Positions 48,080 through 55,535 of a stretch of 55,535 bases of DNA are shown here, in pieces. The notes beneath the pieces were generated by a model. It worked only from the letters and a program-made list of their open reading frames with translations, was not told the DNA's origin and did no database searches. The translations under genes and the position numbers were made by a program. Location: positions 1-55,535 of IMG/VR virus record IMGVR_UViG_3300048593_000098, one strand, 5' to 3'. This DNA is from a virus. Position 1 is the stretch's first letter. Every line of letters starts with the position of its first letter.

Positions 48080-48547
48080 TTATCCGATATATTTCATAAT
48101 CATTGGAAGTATCTTGGTAATGATAGCACCGATAACGATACCACCACCAATCATAATATACTTGGTTTTTTCCAATTTGTCAATACGATTTTTATGTTTT
48201 TCTTCTTCTTTATCAACTGAACCTTTAAGTTCTCTGATAGCAGCAAGCATCTTGTCTTCGGTAGACTGAATTTTTGCCTCAAGTTCACGTGTGGTTGTTG
48301 TGATACGCGAATGTAACTCGGCGTTACTTTCCTTGGTTTCTTGTCTATGCACTTCTAAACTCGTGTAGATATCTTCGTTGACTGTTTCTTGCGCATCGAG
48401 TTTAGTATCATGAACAGCAAGCATCTTATTGATGCAGTTGGAAACATCACCAATCTTTTCGATGGCGAGGTCGAGACGACTGAACACGACCTGAATTTGC
48501 TTCAGATCGTGTTCGATTACCGCGACTTTTGTTTCCAAAGATTCCAA
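48080..48547 (-). CDS. Coiled-coil protein with C-terminal membrane anchor
   Basis: A 155-aa protein: long heptad-rich coiled coil followed by a C-terminal helix (YIMIGGGIVIGAIITKIL). Such tail-anchored coiled-coil proteins often belong to phage lysis (holin or spanin-type) cassettes; it lies directly downstream of the EF-hand gene and endolysin. Confidence 0.68.
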   Translation of the reverse strand: MESLETKVAVIEHDLKQIQVVFSRLDLAIEKIGDVSNCINKMLAVHDTKLDAQETVNEDIYTSLEVHRQETKESNAELHSRITTTTRELEAKIQSTEDKMLAAIRELKGSVDKEEEKHKNRIDKLEKTKYIMIGGGIVIGAIITKILPMIMKYIG

Positions 48548-48718
48548 TTACTTTGCCTTTGGTTTACGTGCTTTTTTGACAACTGCCTTGACTTCAGCAA
48601 CCTTTGCTTCTGCTTTGTCAACAGCAGCAGTGATCTCAGCAAGATCTACCTTGCCATCCTTGTTAGTGTCAACGAAACCGAAAAGTTTCTTTAGTGCGTC
48701 TTTGATTTGATTAAGCAT
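48548..48718 (-). CDS. Small EF-hand protein
   Basis: A 56-aa protein from ATG 48718. The 12-residue loop DTNKDGKVDLAE (D17 to E28) matches the EF-hand calcium-binding consensus, preceded by an amphipathic helix and followed by a Lys/Ala-rich tail. Sits between endolysin and the tail-anchored protein. Confidence 0.75.
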   Translation of the reverse strand: MLNQIKDALKKLFGFVDTNKDGKVDLAEITAAVDKAEAKVAEVKAVVKKARKPKAK

Positions 48719-48722
48719 ATTC

Positions 48723-49898
48723 TTATCCCCATGCTGCGAATTGTTTTGTTTTCTTAATACGGTCATCAAGACCATGCGTACCACCGTTTACGCGACGAGT
48801 AATCTGACCAATGACTGCATCGGTAACACCCTTACCCGCAATTGCAAACAGACCGTTCTTGTTGAAGAACCACAATGCTGACTCGAATGCAAGTTCAGTT
48901 GCTACGATGTCAGGATTTGTCAGAACATCAGGACGACCGATGTCTTGAGAGAATTGGGTGTAGTTGCTCTTACCAGTTAATTGGATCGGACCACGTCCAC
49001 GGAACTTCCATCCATCACCCGAAGATTCTGGTCCATTGCCCATACGATTAGCATAGACCTTGTTAGCAATCTTCTCTGGTTTACGAGCATACCCTGCAGT
49101 CGATGCGATTGTTGGGAAGTACTTCTTGAAGATACCGTTGAGTCCCTTGTCACTGTAGTTCAGGTTCTCTTGGAATACCTTGAAACCACCTGATTCGTGA
49201 GCACACTGTCCGAAGAAGTGGGCAGCACCAGCAGTCGACAACTTGTAGTAATCTCTTGCTGCTTTGAATGTTCCTGGACCCCACTTACCATCAGCAGCGA
49301 CACCACATTTTGCTTGTAGTGATTGCATTGGTCCGAGTCCAGCAGTTGATGTCGCTTGTACCGCTGCCTTAGCAACCTGCGCGACTGCTTGAACGGCAGG
49401 AGCACCTGCTTCTCTAGTAGTCGATGGATCGAAATCTTTAACAGGAGTATACTTTGTTCCACCTGCCTTAGACTTGGTAGCAACCAGACGCTGCTTGCGG
49501 TTTCCACCTTCCTTCTTAATGGAAGCATGGACCCAACCAGAGTTCTTGTCACCAGCAGCATAGAATTCTAGGATGACTTGGTCAAACTCTAGATTGTCAG
49601 CAACCCAGTCAGCAACCTTCTTATTGTCAACACCCTTTACTTCAAAGTCAATTGCTTGACCATTAACGTGCTGGGAAGTAGCAGATCCACCAACTGCCTT
49701 ATTGACAAGTGGTGCACGATACGAAGAGTTGATTGTTACTGGACCAAACTTAGCACGAACAGGTTCGAGAATCTTTTCACAGCAGTAACGCATGTTCTCA
49801 ATATGTTCAGCAGTTGGTGTGTTAGGAATGCCAAGACGCTTTGCGGTTGGCGATACAATCATTTCAGCGAGAGTAAAATGTTCAGTTAGTTGTGTCAT
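48723..49898 (-). CDS. Bifunctional endolysin: M15 peptidase plus GH19
   Basis: A 391-aa protein. The N-terminal peptidase M15-like domain has SSYRAPLVNKAVGGS...SQHVNGQAIDFEV and GWVHAS (zinc ligands His, Asp, His). A short peptidoglycan-binding-like linker (SLQAKCGVAADGKWGPGTF) follows. The C-terminal GH19 lysozyme/chitinase domain has FGQCAHESGGF with the catalytic Glu and RGRGPIQLTGKSNY. It should cut both peptide and glycan bonds of murein; no signal peptide, so a holin is needed. Confidence 0.85.
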   Translation of the reverse strand: MTQLTEHFTLAEMIVSPTAKRLGIPNTPTAEHIENMRYCCEKILEPVRAKFGPVTINSSYRAPLVNKAVGGSATSQHVNGQAIDFEVKGVDNKKVADWVADNLEFDQVILEFYAAGDKNSGWVHASIKKEGGNRKQRLVATKSKAGGTKYTPVKDFDPSTTREAGAPAVQAVAQVAKAAVQATSTAGLGPMQSLQAKCGVAADGKWGPGTFKAARDYYKLSTAGAAHFFGQCAHESGGFKVFQENLNYSDKGLNGIFKKYFPTIASTAGYARKPEKIANKVYANRMGNGPESSGDGWKFRGRGPIQLTGKSNYTQFSQDIGRPDVLTNPDIVATELAFESALWFFNKNGLFAIAGKGVTDAVIGQITRRVNGGTHGLDDRIKKTKQFAAWG

Positions 49899-49909
49899 TA
49901 TCTTACCCC

Positions 49910-50359
49910 TTAGAATGGACCGAAGTCGTCGTCGCTGTCTTTATACTTATCGATAGCAGCCATTAGTTTGATTTCAGTATCTGCTTCGATCGACTCTGCT
50001 TTGGCGTGTTCAGTGTGCGCCTCAGCAAGATGCTTATAATCAGTCTTACCGAGTTCCTGAACCTTAACATTTGGATCAAACTCAGTGACCTTCATGCCCA
50101 TCATCGTTGCAAAAGCACCAACAAATGCACCAATAATCATCGAGAACGCAGGACCAATAATCTTAAAGATCTCATTATTATCGATTAGATCGTTTGGCAT
50201 AAACATGCCAACGAGGAATATGAATACAACTGCTAACATGATAGATGCTAGAACAATCGTTACCATCTTCATAATGGTAAGTTGGACTTTGCCCTTCTCG
50301 AGTTCAAGTTGTTCCAGCGATTCAATCGGTGGTGATGAGAAAAAATTTGACAAATTCAT
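49910..50359 (-). CDS. Two-helix membrane protein (holin candidate)
   Basis: A 149-aa protein with hydrophobic segments IVLASIMLAVVFIFLVGMF and GPAFSMIIGAFVGAFATMMG and a charged C terminus. It lies 11 bp upstream of the endolysin gene, so a holin is reasonable but unproven. Confidence 0.66.
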   Translation of the reverse strand: MNLSNFFSSPPIESLEQLELEKGKVQLTIMKMVTIVLASIMLAVVFIFLVGMFMPNDLIDNNEIFKIIGPAFSMIIGAFVGAFATMMGMKVTEFDPNVKVQELGKTDYKHLAEAHTEHAKAESIEADTEIKLMAAIDKYKDSDDDFGPF

Positions 50360-50364
50360 GGGAA

Positions 50365-50904
50365 TTATTTCCTTCTTATAACGTTATTCTTTTTGCGCCA
50401 CTTCTTCTGAGCAGCTTTAGAAACTCCAGGTTCCGCTTGGTTTGGAATGCTTGGATTATTTATACCGATACCAGCAACACCGCCACCCGCGACGCCCATG
50501 CCTTCTTCAGTAACATAGTCTTTAAATGACAACATTGTATTTAATTCCAATTGTTCTGCAATAGTTTTAGTTTCTTCGTGTTCCATTGTCATATAAAGAA
50601 TTTCTTCTAGGATATCCTCGTCGTATTCGACGTTTTCCTTAACAAGTGCAATAGCAGCGGCGAAAGAAAGAAACTTACTATTCGCAAATGGAACTTTTTC
50701 TATGATTCGCTTCAACTTAAAGACCATACGGTGAAGGAGACTGTATGATTCTCTTTCTTCTTCCGTTGCAAGATCCTGTTCTCTCTTCAGGACATTACCA
50801 TGTGCATCGATGATACCGAGACGATATGCATCTGTCTCGGTAAATGAAGTCGTCAACATACGTAAAATGCGGTATGTTATCAGTGCATCGACAAACCTGG
50901 CCAT
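50365..50904 (-). CDS. Conserved T4-type protein, possibly virion-linked
   Basis: A 179-aa protein starting MARFVDALITYRILRMLTTS, as in T4-like cyanophage proteins, then DAYRLGIIDAHGNVL; C terminus Gly-rich and basic. Function unknown. Confidence 0.7.
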   Translation of the reverse strand: MARFVDALITYRILRMLTTSFTETDAYRLGIIDAHGNVLKREQDLATEEERESYSLLHRMVFKLKRIIEKVPFANSKFLSFAAAIALVKENVEYDEDILEEILYMTMEHEETKTIAEQLELNTMLSFKDYVTEEGMGVAGGGVAGIGINNPSIPNQAEPGVSKAAQKKWRKKNNVIRRK

Positions 50905-51257
50905 TAAATCCCTCTTAACTTGTTAACGATCGTCTGATCCATAAAGACATCTGGTAACTCATCTTCTGTCATTCGATTTAAGAACAACAGAAACGGTTTA
51001 ATCAGAGGCATTAGATCCGAAAGTTTATAGACAATCATATCTGTCGCTGCTTGATTGAACACATTATATAGAACCAACAAATGATTTATAATAAGACGAT
51101 CGTTTAAAACATTAGTATTTTGATATCGCGTCAACAATCTTCGAAGATAAACAAACCGCTTTAAATCTTCCTGTAAATCCGAAATACCAGTGCATCCAGG
51201 ACTATCATAGTGTTTAATTGCGAACATTAAAAAAGTTTCTTCATTCAATACATTCAT
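50904..51257 (-). CDS. Conserved T4-type protein (DUF7207-like)
   Basis: A 117-aa helical protein, LNEETFLMFAIKHYDSPGC at the start and LLVLYNVFNQAATDMIVY in the middle. Stands directly before the previous gene (TAATG). Unknown function. Confidence 0.66.
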   Translation of the reverse strand: MNVLNEETFLMFAIKHYDSPGCTGISDLQEDLKRFVYLRRLLTRYQNTNVLNDRLIINHLLVLYNVFNQAATDMIVYKLSDLMPLIKPFLLFLNRMTEDELPDVFMDQTIVNKLRGI

Positions 51258-51258
51258 A

Positions 51259-51711
51259 TTATGTTACCGTTGCTGTGCCTCCAATGAAATACCATCTTCC
51301 AGTCAAGCACATCAACGTTGCAGTATCACCCGCTGAATTGAAAACAATTGAAGAATGACCAATATTATCATTGATTGTTAGAGCATGACCACCAGTATTA
51401 CTTGTCATTACAACAACTTTAATCTGCCCGTCAGTTCCATCTACGATAGAAAGAGTCCCTGCACCATCAGGCGAAGTAATCTTTGTTACCAGTGAAGCGA
51501 TACTGATGGCGCCAGCAGAAGTCATTGTCTGCACAGCGCCACCAAGAATCAGATCGTCTTCCAGAACTACAGGAACTGGAATACCACCAAACAGATTAGC
51601 AACACTTACCTTGTGATCATATGGTGATGTTGCTGGTTTAACAACATACATCAAGTCTGTAGCAACAAGCGATGACGCTGTTGTTAGTGCGATAAGTTTG
51701 CTATCTGCCAT
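51259..51711 (-). CDS. Beta-rich virion-type protein
   Basis: A 150-aa Thr/Ser/Gly-rich protein (ALTTASSLVATDLMYVVKP, then SIVDGTDGQIKVVVMTSNTG) with the repetitive beta look of phage fibre or decoration proteins. Not assigned. Confidence 0.6.
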   Translation of the reverse strand: MADSKLIALTTASSLVATDLMYVVKPATSPYDHKVSVANLFGGIPVPVVLEDDLILGGAVQTMTSAGAISIASLVTKITSPDGAGTLSIVDGTDGQIKVVVMTSNTGGHALTINDNIGHSSIVFNSAGDTATLMCLTGRWYFIGGTATVT

Positions 51712-51717
51712 TTTCTA

Positions 51718-53289
51718 TTAATCCTCTGGGAACTCGATGTCATCAGCAGCATCATTGCTGATACCGTTCTTCGAAAGTGCAACCAGAACTTCATACTGGA
51801 TACGACCAGCATGAGCACCAGTTAGAACCTTACGCTTTACCCAACCAGTGTGAGCAACAGCACCAGATTCTGCCTCGTCAATACCTTGGTTTACACCAAG
51901 AGCAGCACGAGCAGTAGCAGTTGTTGCAGTCATCAGATCGAAATACTGATCATTATTACCAGTACCAGAAATAAGGACGATTGTGAATGGCGTATATGTT
52001 AAACCAGTTGGTGTACCAGTAGTTGTAGTAAGCGCAGAACCATCTTCACCCGTCAGAGTAAATCCAGTTACGGATGGCGATGTACCTGTAACAGCAGAAA
52101 CAGTATAGATGCTGCCCGTCGCATATCCAGAAATAGTACCAGTTCCACCTAGTGTACCAGTAATACGAATACGATCACCTGCTGCTAGAGTAGTTGCGGT
52201 GCAAGTAAACTGACCGCCAGTTCCAGAGATAGCAACACCAGCAAGTGCGGTACGACCAGCAGCAGCGGATTCCGATGCAGCCAAACGGAACAGACCAGTT
52301 GTAAACCCTAGAGCAGAAACAAAGTATGAAGTTCCGTTTACTAAACCAGTAACAGCAGTACCACCATTATGATAATACTTGATTTCTTCACCAGAAACTA
52401 AACCGTGAGTAGCATAAGTAAACTTCTCTTCAGCAATAGTAACAGCAGATGTAGGCACAGTTCTGCGTGGAACCTGAAGACTTACAGTTGGTGCAGTTTC
52501 ATATGAAGAACCATTGTCTGTTACAGTGATTGCAGTAACTACGCCATCAGAGATGGTCGCTGTTGCCTCAGCATCAGCACCACCACCACCTGAGAAACCA
52601 ACAGCAGGGGTTTCAAGGTAACGTGTACCACCTTGGATCAAAGCAACTGCCGAAACATATCCACCTGTTTGGTCGCCGTGAATTTCGGACCGTCTTACAC
52701 CAAAAACTTGTGTCGATTCAAAGTCAGTTGTCGCAGCAGAAGCCATCGACGTTGGTTTTTCACTAACACGATAATCCTGACCTGAGAATGCAGTCAGAGT
52801 TGTTCCTGGATTTGCATTGATAACAGTGGCGGATGTTTCGCTGGCAATTGCAGTCACAATCATTTCCTGGTCGCCGACGCGAACGATATCGTTGACAAGC
52901 ATTTCATCTTCAAGAAAGAAACTGTCAGTGCCTGTTAGAGTTCCGCGACCAAGTGCAAGTGGTAGTGTGAATGTATGTGAAGAACCAACACCATCAGTTG
53001 ATGCTATTACTGTTGGAAAATTATGTAGTGCATTCGCCTCTGTGGCAGCAACCATGAAAGTGTTTGCTGTTACGTTGGTAACATAGTATGTGCTACCAGA
53101 TGTCAGACCAACGACCGAAGTCCCCGATCCGTTTGAATATGCAACAGGATCACCCAGTTGGAATGGATGATTTGCTGAAGTGTAAACACCAGCAGCATGA
53201 CCTGTTGCGGCGTTGAATGTAATAGCAGGTGCAGTAAGAGTTACTGTACCTGATCTTAATTTACTATCTGATTTACCCCATGCGGACAT
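51718..53289 (-). CDS. Large virion structural protein
   Basis: A 523-aa beta-rich protein starting MSAWGKSDSKLRSGTVTL, as in T4-like marine phages. Two related modules, one with HPFQLGDPVAYSNGSGT ... GLTSGSTYYVTNVTANTFMV and one with HGLVSGEEIKYYHNGGT ... GLVNGTSYFVSALGFTTGLF, mark an internal duplication. The C terminus (GRIQYEVLVALSKNGISND) is conserved-like. Probably a tail, fibre or capsid-surface component. Confidence 0.7.
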   Translation of the reverse strand: MSAWGKSDSKLRSGTVTLTAPAITFNAATGHAAGVYTSANHPFQLGDPVAYSNGSGTSVVGLTSGSTYYVTNVTANTFMVAATEANALHNFPTVIASTDGVGSSHTFTLPLALGRGTLTGTDSFFLEDEMLVNDIVRVGDQEMIVTAIASETSATVINANPGTTLTAFSGQDYRVSEKPTSMASAATTDFESTQVFGVRRSEIHGDQTGGYVSAVALIQGGTRYLETPAVGFSGGGGADAEATATISDGVVTAITVTDNGSSYETAPTVSLQVPRRTVPTSAVTIAEEKFTYATHGLVSGEEIKYYHNGGTAVTGLVNGTSYFVSALGFTTGLFRLAASESAAAGRTALAGVAISGTGGQFTCTATTLAAGDRIRITGTLGGTGTISGYATGSIYTVSAVTGTSPSVTGFTLTGEDGSALTTTTGTPTGLTYTPFTIVLISGTGNNDQYFDLMTATTATARAALGVNQGIDEAESGAVAHTGWVKRKVLTGAHAGRIQYEVLVALSKNGISNDAADDIEFPED

Positions 53290-54776
53290 TAATTGTCTCC
53301 CTTTTTAAATTCTTGATCTACGTGATTGAAAAATTCTTTTCTTTGTTCTTCACCAAGTTCCGAGGGAGACTTGATGTTATAATGTTCTAGAGCAGCATCA
53401 AACTTAGTCTTATATGATTCATTCATTGACTTTGCTGCATCAATATCTTCTTTGGTCAGTTTCTTGACAGCCATTGAAATACCCTTGTGACGCTTAGTGA
53501 GTTTTCTCTCCAGCGGATTATTTGATTTATACGGAGTCGATGAAGAAATTGCCGTGCCATCCTTTATACCGCTTCTATATGATGTCATGTCAATAGAGTC
53601 TTTTGCTTTATTGATGTAGCGACCCATGGTTTTCTTCGAGATCTCATCGACCTGTTCGACTTCTTCCTTGGTAATTTTATCAACTGCTCTCTTGATACCT
53701 GTCTCACGATTCTTACGGAGACGCTCTGCTTTATCATAAGTTGCTTGGTTGAATCTCTTACCGAAGTGTCCTGTTTCACTGTCACCTTGGTAGGCAGCGA
53801 TCTTTGTCAAAGGAACATTCTTTGGACTCATTACATTCTTTGGTTGCTCAGCACCTGATGCTTTCTTGACATAAGAACCCATGGTCTTCTTTGAGAGTTC
53901 GTCGATCTGCACTTCTTCGTTGGCATTTACTCTTGCTTGCCCTGTAAGTTTCTTCATTGCTGTCTTTTGACCAGCGCCGCGACTTGCAGTTGGACTATAG
54001 AGCTTACGGTCAATAGGTGTACCGAAGTTCATTCCAGTTGCCTTGCGAAGTTCATCGCGAACTTTGATTCCATGTTCTTTACGAGATTTCTCATCTTTTC
54101 TCGATTTAGCAATATAAGAACCGAGTGTAGCACCTGAAAGTTCGTCAATTACTTCGACTTCTTCCTTGTTCATAGACTTAGAAACTGCATACTTAGTTGC
54201 CGCTCCTGCTACAGTTCTACCAACAACACCCGCTCCTGCTTTTCCTGCTGCATATCTTGCCGCTGCTCCAGCAACTAGAGGTAGGACTTCATCAATCTGC
54301 ACTTCTTCACTCATCTCGCCTTGCATGTAGTTGCTTGCGGTTGAGATATAATCTTCTGCCAAAGTAATCTTGGACTGCACCCACTCAGGAAGATTGGTGT
54401 CATCAGAAAGCATGTCATGCATACGTTGCGAGTTAGCAATGATTGACTTCAGTTGACCCATTGCCATGTCACCTTCGTAGTCATACTCTGTCTTTTCTTT
54501 TGCTTCAGTAGCATAAGTCTTAGCACCAGCACGTGCCTTATTAAAGATTGAATCGTCGCCGAGAACAATGAACATCATCGAGTTAATGAAGTTTGCCATG
54601 ACATCACGTTCTGCACCCTGAAGTGTCATACCACCTTGCACCTTCGCAATTGCCTTACGAAGAACAGGAATTGTATTTGATGGCATCAGACCAGCACGAA
54701 CTAGTTGCTGAAGACGACCATCCAAGTCTTGCGATTCAGCAATGACAGTATCTTTAATTGTTTGCTCTAGATTCAT
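53289..54776 (-). CDS. Repeat-bearing protein, prohead-core-like
   Basis: A 495-aa charged protein. A module EEV..IDELS..T.GSYI.KA recurs: EEVEVIDELSGATLGSYIAK, EEVQIDELSKKTMGSYVKKA and EEVEQVDEISKKTMGRYINK, plus a degenerate EEVQIDEVLPLVAGA. Each is followed by a basic stretch. Lys/Glu-rich repeats of this kind occur in phage proteins near head genes, perhaps cleaved at a protease site. Function unknown. Confidence 0.66.
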   Translation of the reverse strand: MNLEQTIKDTVIAESQDLDGRLQQLVRAGLMPSNTIPVLRKAIAKVQGGMTLQGAERDVMANFINSMMFIVLGDDSIFNKARAGAKTYATEAKEKTEYDYEGDMAMGQLKSIIANSQRMHDMLSDDTNLPEWVQSKITLAEDYISTASNYMQGEMSEEVQIDEVLPLVAGAAARYAAGKAGAGVVGRTVAGAATKYAVSKSMNKEEVEVIDELSGATLGSYIAKSRKDEKSRKEHGIKVRDELRKATGMNFGTPIDRKLYSPTASRGAGQKTAMKKLTGQARVNANEEVQIDELSKKTMGSYVKKASGAEQPKNVMSPKNVPLTKIAAYQGDSETGHFGKRFNQATYDKAERLRKNRETGIKRAVDKITKEEVEQVDEISKKTMGRYINKAKDSIDMTSYRSGIKDGTAISSSTPYKSNNPLERKLTKRHKGISMAVKKLTKEDIDAAKSMNESYKTKFDAALEHYNIKSPSELGEEQRKEFFNHVDQEFKKGDN

Positions 54777-54808
54777 TTGATATTCCTCTAATCTTTTCTA
54801 TATTTATA

Positions 54809-55246
54809 TTATTTAGAGGTCGCCCGTAGCATCCACGCATGTTTAGCATGAATATCTAGACGCTCTTCAATAAGGTTTACCAGACCGCGATTACCGTCTG
54901 CATCTGCAAGTTTATGTGCAGTGTTTAATGCTTCAATTACGGAAACATTAGCATCGATAAGATCTGCAAGCATTCCCGAAACGTCAACACCGTAAATATT
55001 TGATTCTTTAACTGTAGTGGTTGATGTCAACTCAGTCATATTATATGGAGCATAGTCATCTAGTGCCCGAATCTGCTCGGCGATAACATCTACTGCAGCG
55101 AACAATTCCAAATAAAGAGTGGAAAAGAAATCATGCAACTGAGAGAAGTCTTTACCTTCTACGTTCCAATGATGACCATGCGCCTTGAAATACATTGCAT
55201 ATGTATTTGCGAATACGATCTTCATTGATGTCTGTAATTCATCCAT
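54809..55246 (-). CDS. Dps-like ferritin-fold protein
   Basis: A 145-aa four-helix protein: MYFKAHGHHWNVEGKDFSQL supplies the Dps ferroxidase His/Asp-like residues, then DVIAEQIRALDDYAP. Dps shells oxidise iron and protect DNA. Phage copies may shield the phage genome or be packaged. Starts at ATG 55246. Confidence 0.83.
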   Translation of the reverse strand: MDELQTSMKIVFANTYAMYFKAHGHHWNVEGKDFSQLHDFFSTLYLELFAAVDVIAEQIRALDDYAPYNMTELTSTTTVKESNIYGVDVSGMLADLIDANVSVIEALNTAHKLADADGNRGLVNLIEERLDIHAKHAWMLRATSK

Positions 55247-55247
55247 A

Positions 55248-55535
55248 TCAACAATTCCATTTACGTAGTGCTAGTGCCTTGCGAGTCGGACGACCCTTTT
55301 CGTCTTTCATTGGACCTTCTACACCAGACATTCTAGCACAGAAAGACTTGCGACGATTCGCTGCTTTACTGCCTGCCTTCAACTTAGAAGGAGGAGTGGT
55401 TACAGGTGCCTTTAGATTACCACCAGACTGTCTATTATAGTAGTCACGACCTTTTTGTGTGAGTCCGCCAGTAGAGGACTTATGTCCCTTACCATCAACT
55501 GCTGCCTCTTTAATGCACGAACCTTGTGCACACGG
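55248..55535 (-). CDS. DUF6321 family protein, 5' end outside window
   Basis: The last 95 codons are visible and the frame enters at the right edge. The layout GLTQKGRDYYNRQSGGNLKA, SKLKAGSKAANRRKSFCARM, and GRPTRKALALRKWNC at the end matches DUF6321, a conserved basic T4-type phage family. It ends a base before the Dps-like gene. Function unknown. Confidence 0.75.
   Translation of the reverse strand, partial: PCAQGSCIKEAAVDGKGHKSSTGGLTQKGRDYYNRQSGGNLKAPVTTPPSKLKAGSKAANRRKSFCARMSGVEGPMKDEKGRPTRKALALRKWNC

Overview
The window reads as part of a large T4-superfamily (marine or cyanophage-like) myovirus genome. The evidence is a dense, almost wholly minus-strand array of overlapping genes that includes T4-type proteins: gp61-like primase, an RNase H/FEN exonuclease, NrdA/NrdB with glutaredoxin, ThyX, a MazG-like protein, the DUF6433, DUF2693 and DUF6321 families, and a 25-member tRNA array. 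A GapR-like (DUF2312) protein points to an alphaproteobacterial host; this is inference. I found no convincing plus-strand gene, insertion sequence or CRISPR array.

Layout, in minus-strand transcription order from the right end: DUF6321 protein (partial), Dps-like ferritin, repeat-bearing and beta-rich virion-type proteins (55.5-50.3 kb); a lysis-like group of membrane proteins, an M15-GH19 endolysin and an EF-hand miniprotein (50.4-48.1 kb); primase, ThyX, epimerase, MazG-like and class I ribonucleotide reductase genes (48.0-40.9 kb); small conserved genes, a GIY-YIG-like protein, RNase H, an AdoMet decarboxylase-like protein and a NUMOD3 protein (40.9-35.0 kb); the tRNA/structured-RNA array with a few interspersed ORFs (34.9-31.0 kb); an operon with GT2, Coq4-like, two radical-SAM, QueC-like and two 2OG-oxygenase-like proteins (31.0-24.2 kb); many small T4-type proteins, a dCMP deaminase and oxygenase/methyltransferase genes (24.1-18.2 kb); a possible virion protein and nucleotidyltransferase (18.0-16.0 kb); SGNH hydrolases, sulfotransferase-like proteins and a methyltransferase (14.3-9.5 kb); and two adjacent operons of likely DNA-modification genes (7.9-0.25 kb).

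The most exciting part is 0.25-8.0 kb. One promoter precedes a TET/JBP-type dioxygenase, a class II glutamine amidotransferase, a COOH-NH2 amidoligase and a GNAT. A second promoter precedes a GIY-YIG/ParB fusion, an alpha-glutamyl/putrescinyl-thymine pyrophosphorylase-like protein, a P-loop kinase resembling 5-hydroxymethyl-dU DNA kinases, and a DUF4338 protein. Read together they suggest a pathway that oxidises thymine in DNA, phosphorylates it, swaps the activated group for an amine or amino acid, and may then amidate or acylate the adduct. The dioxygenase and pyrophosphorylase share a C-terminal LEDLF tail resembling sliding-clamp-binding peptides, as do two small phage proteins.

A conserved promoter family (TTGACT or close variants, exactly 17 bp, then TATACT, TAGAAT or TATAAT) precedes most transcription units. 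The tRNA array nominally covers all 20 amino acids, but Arg and Trp rest on non-canonical tRNA-like genes. Its spacers contain at least two strongly folded non-tRNA elements.
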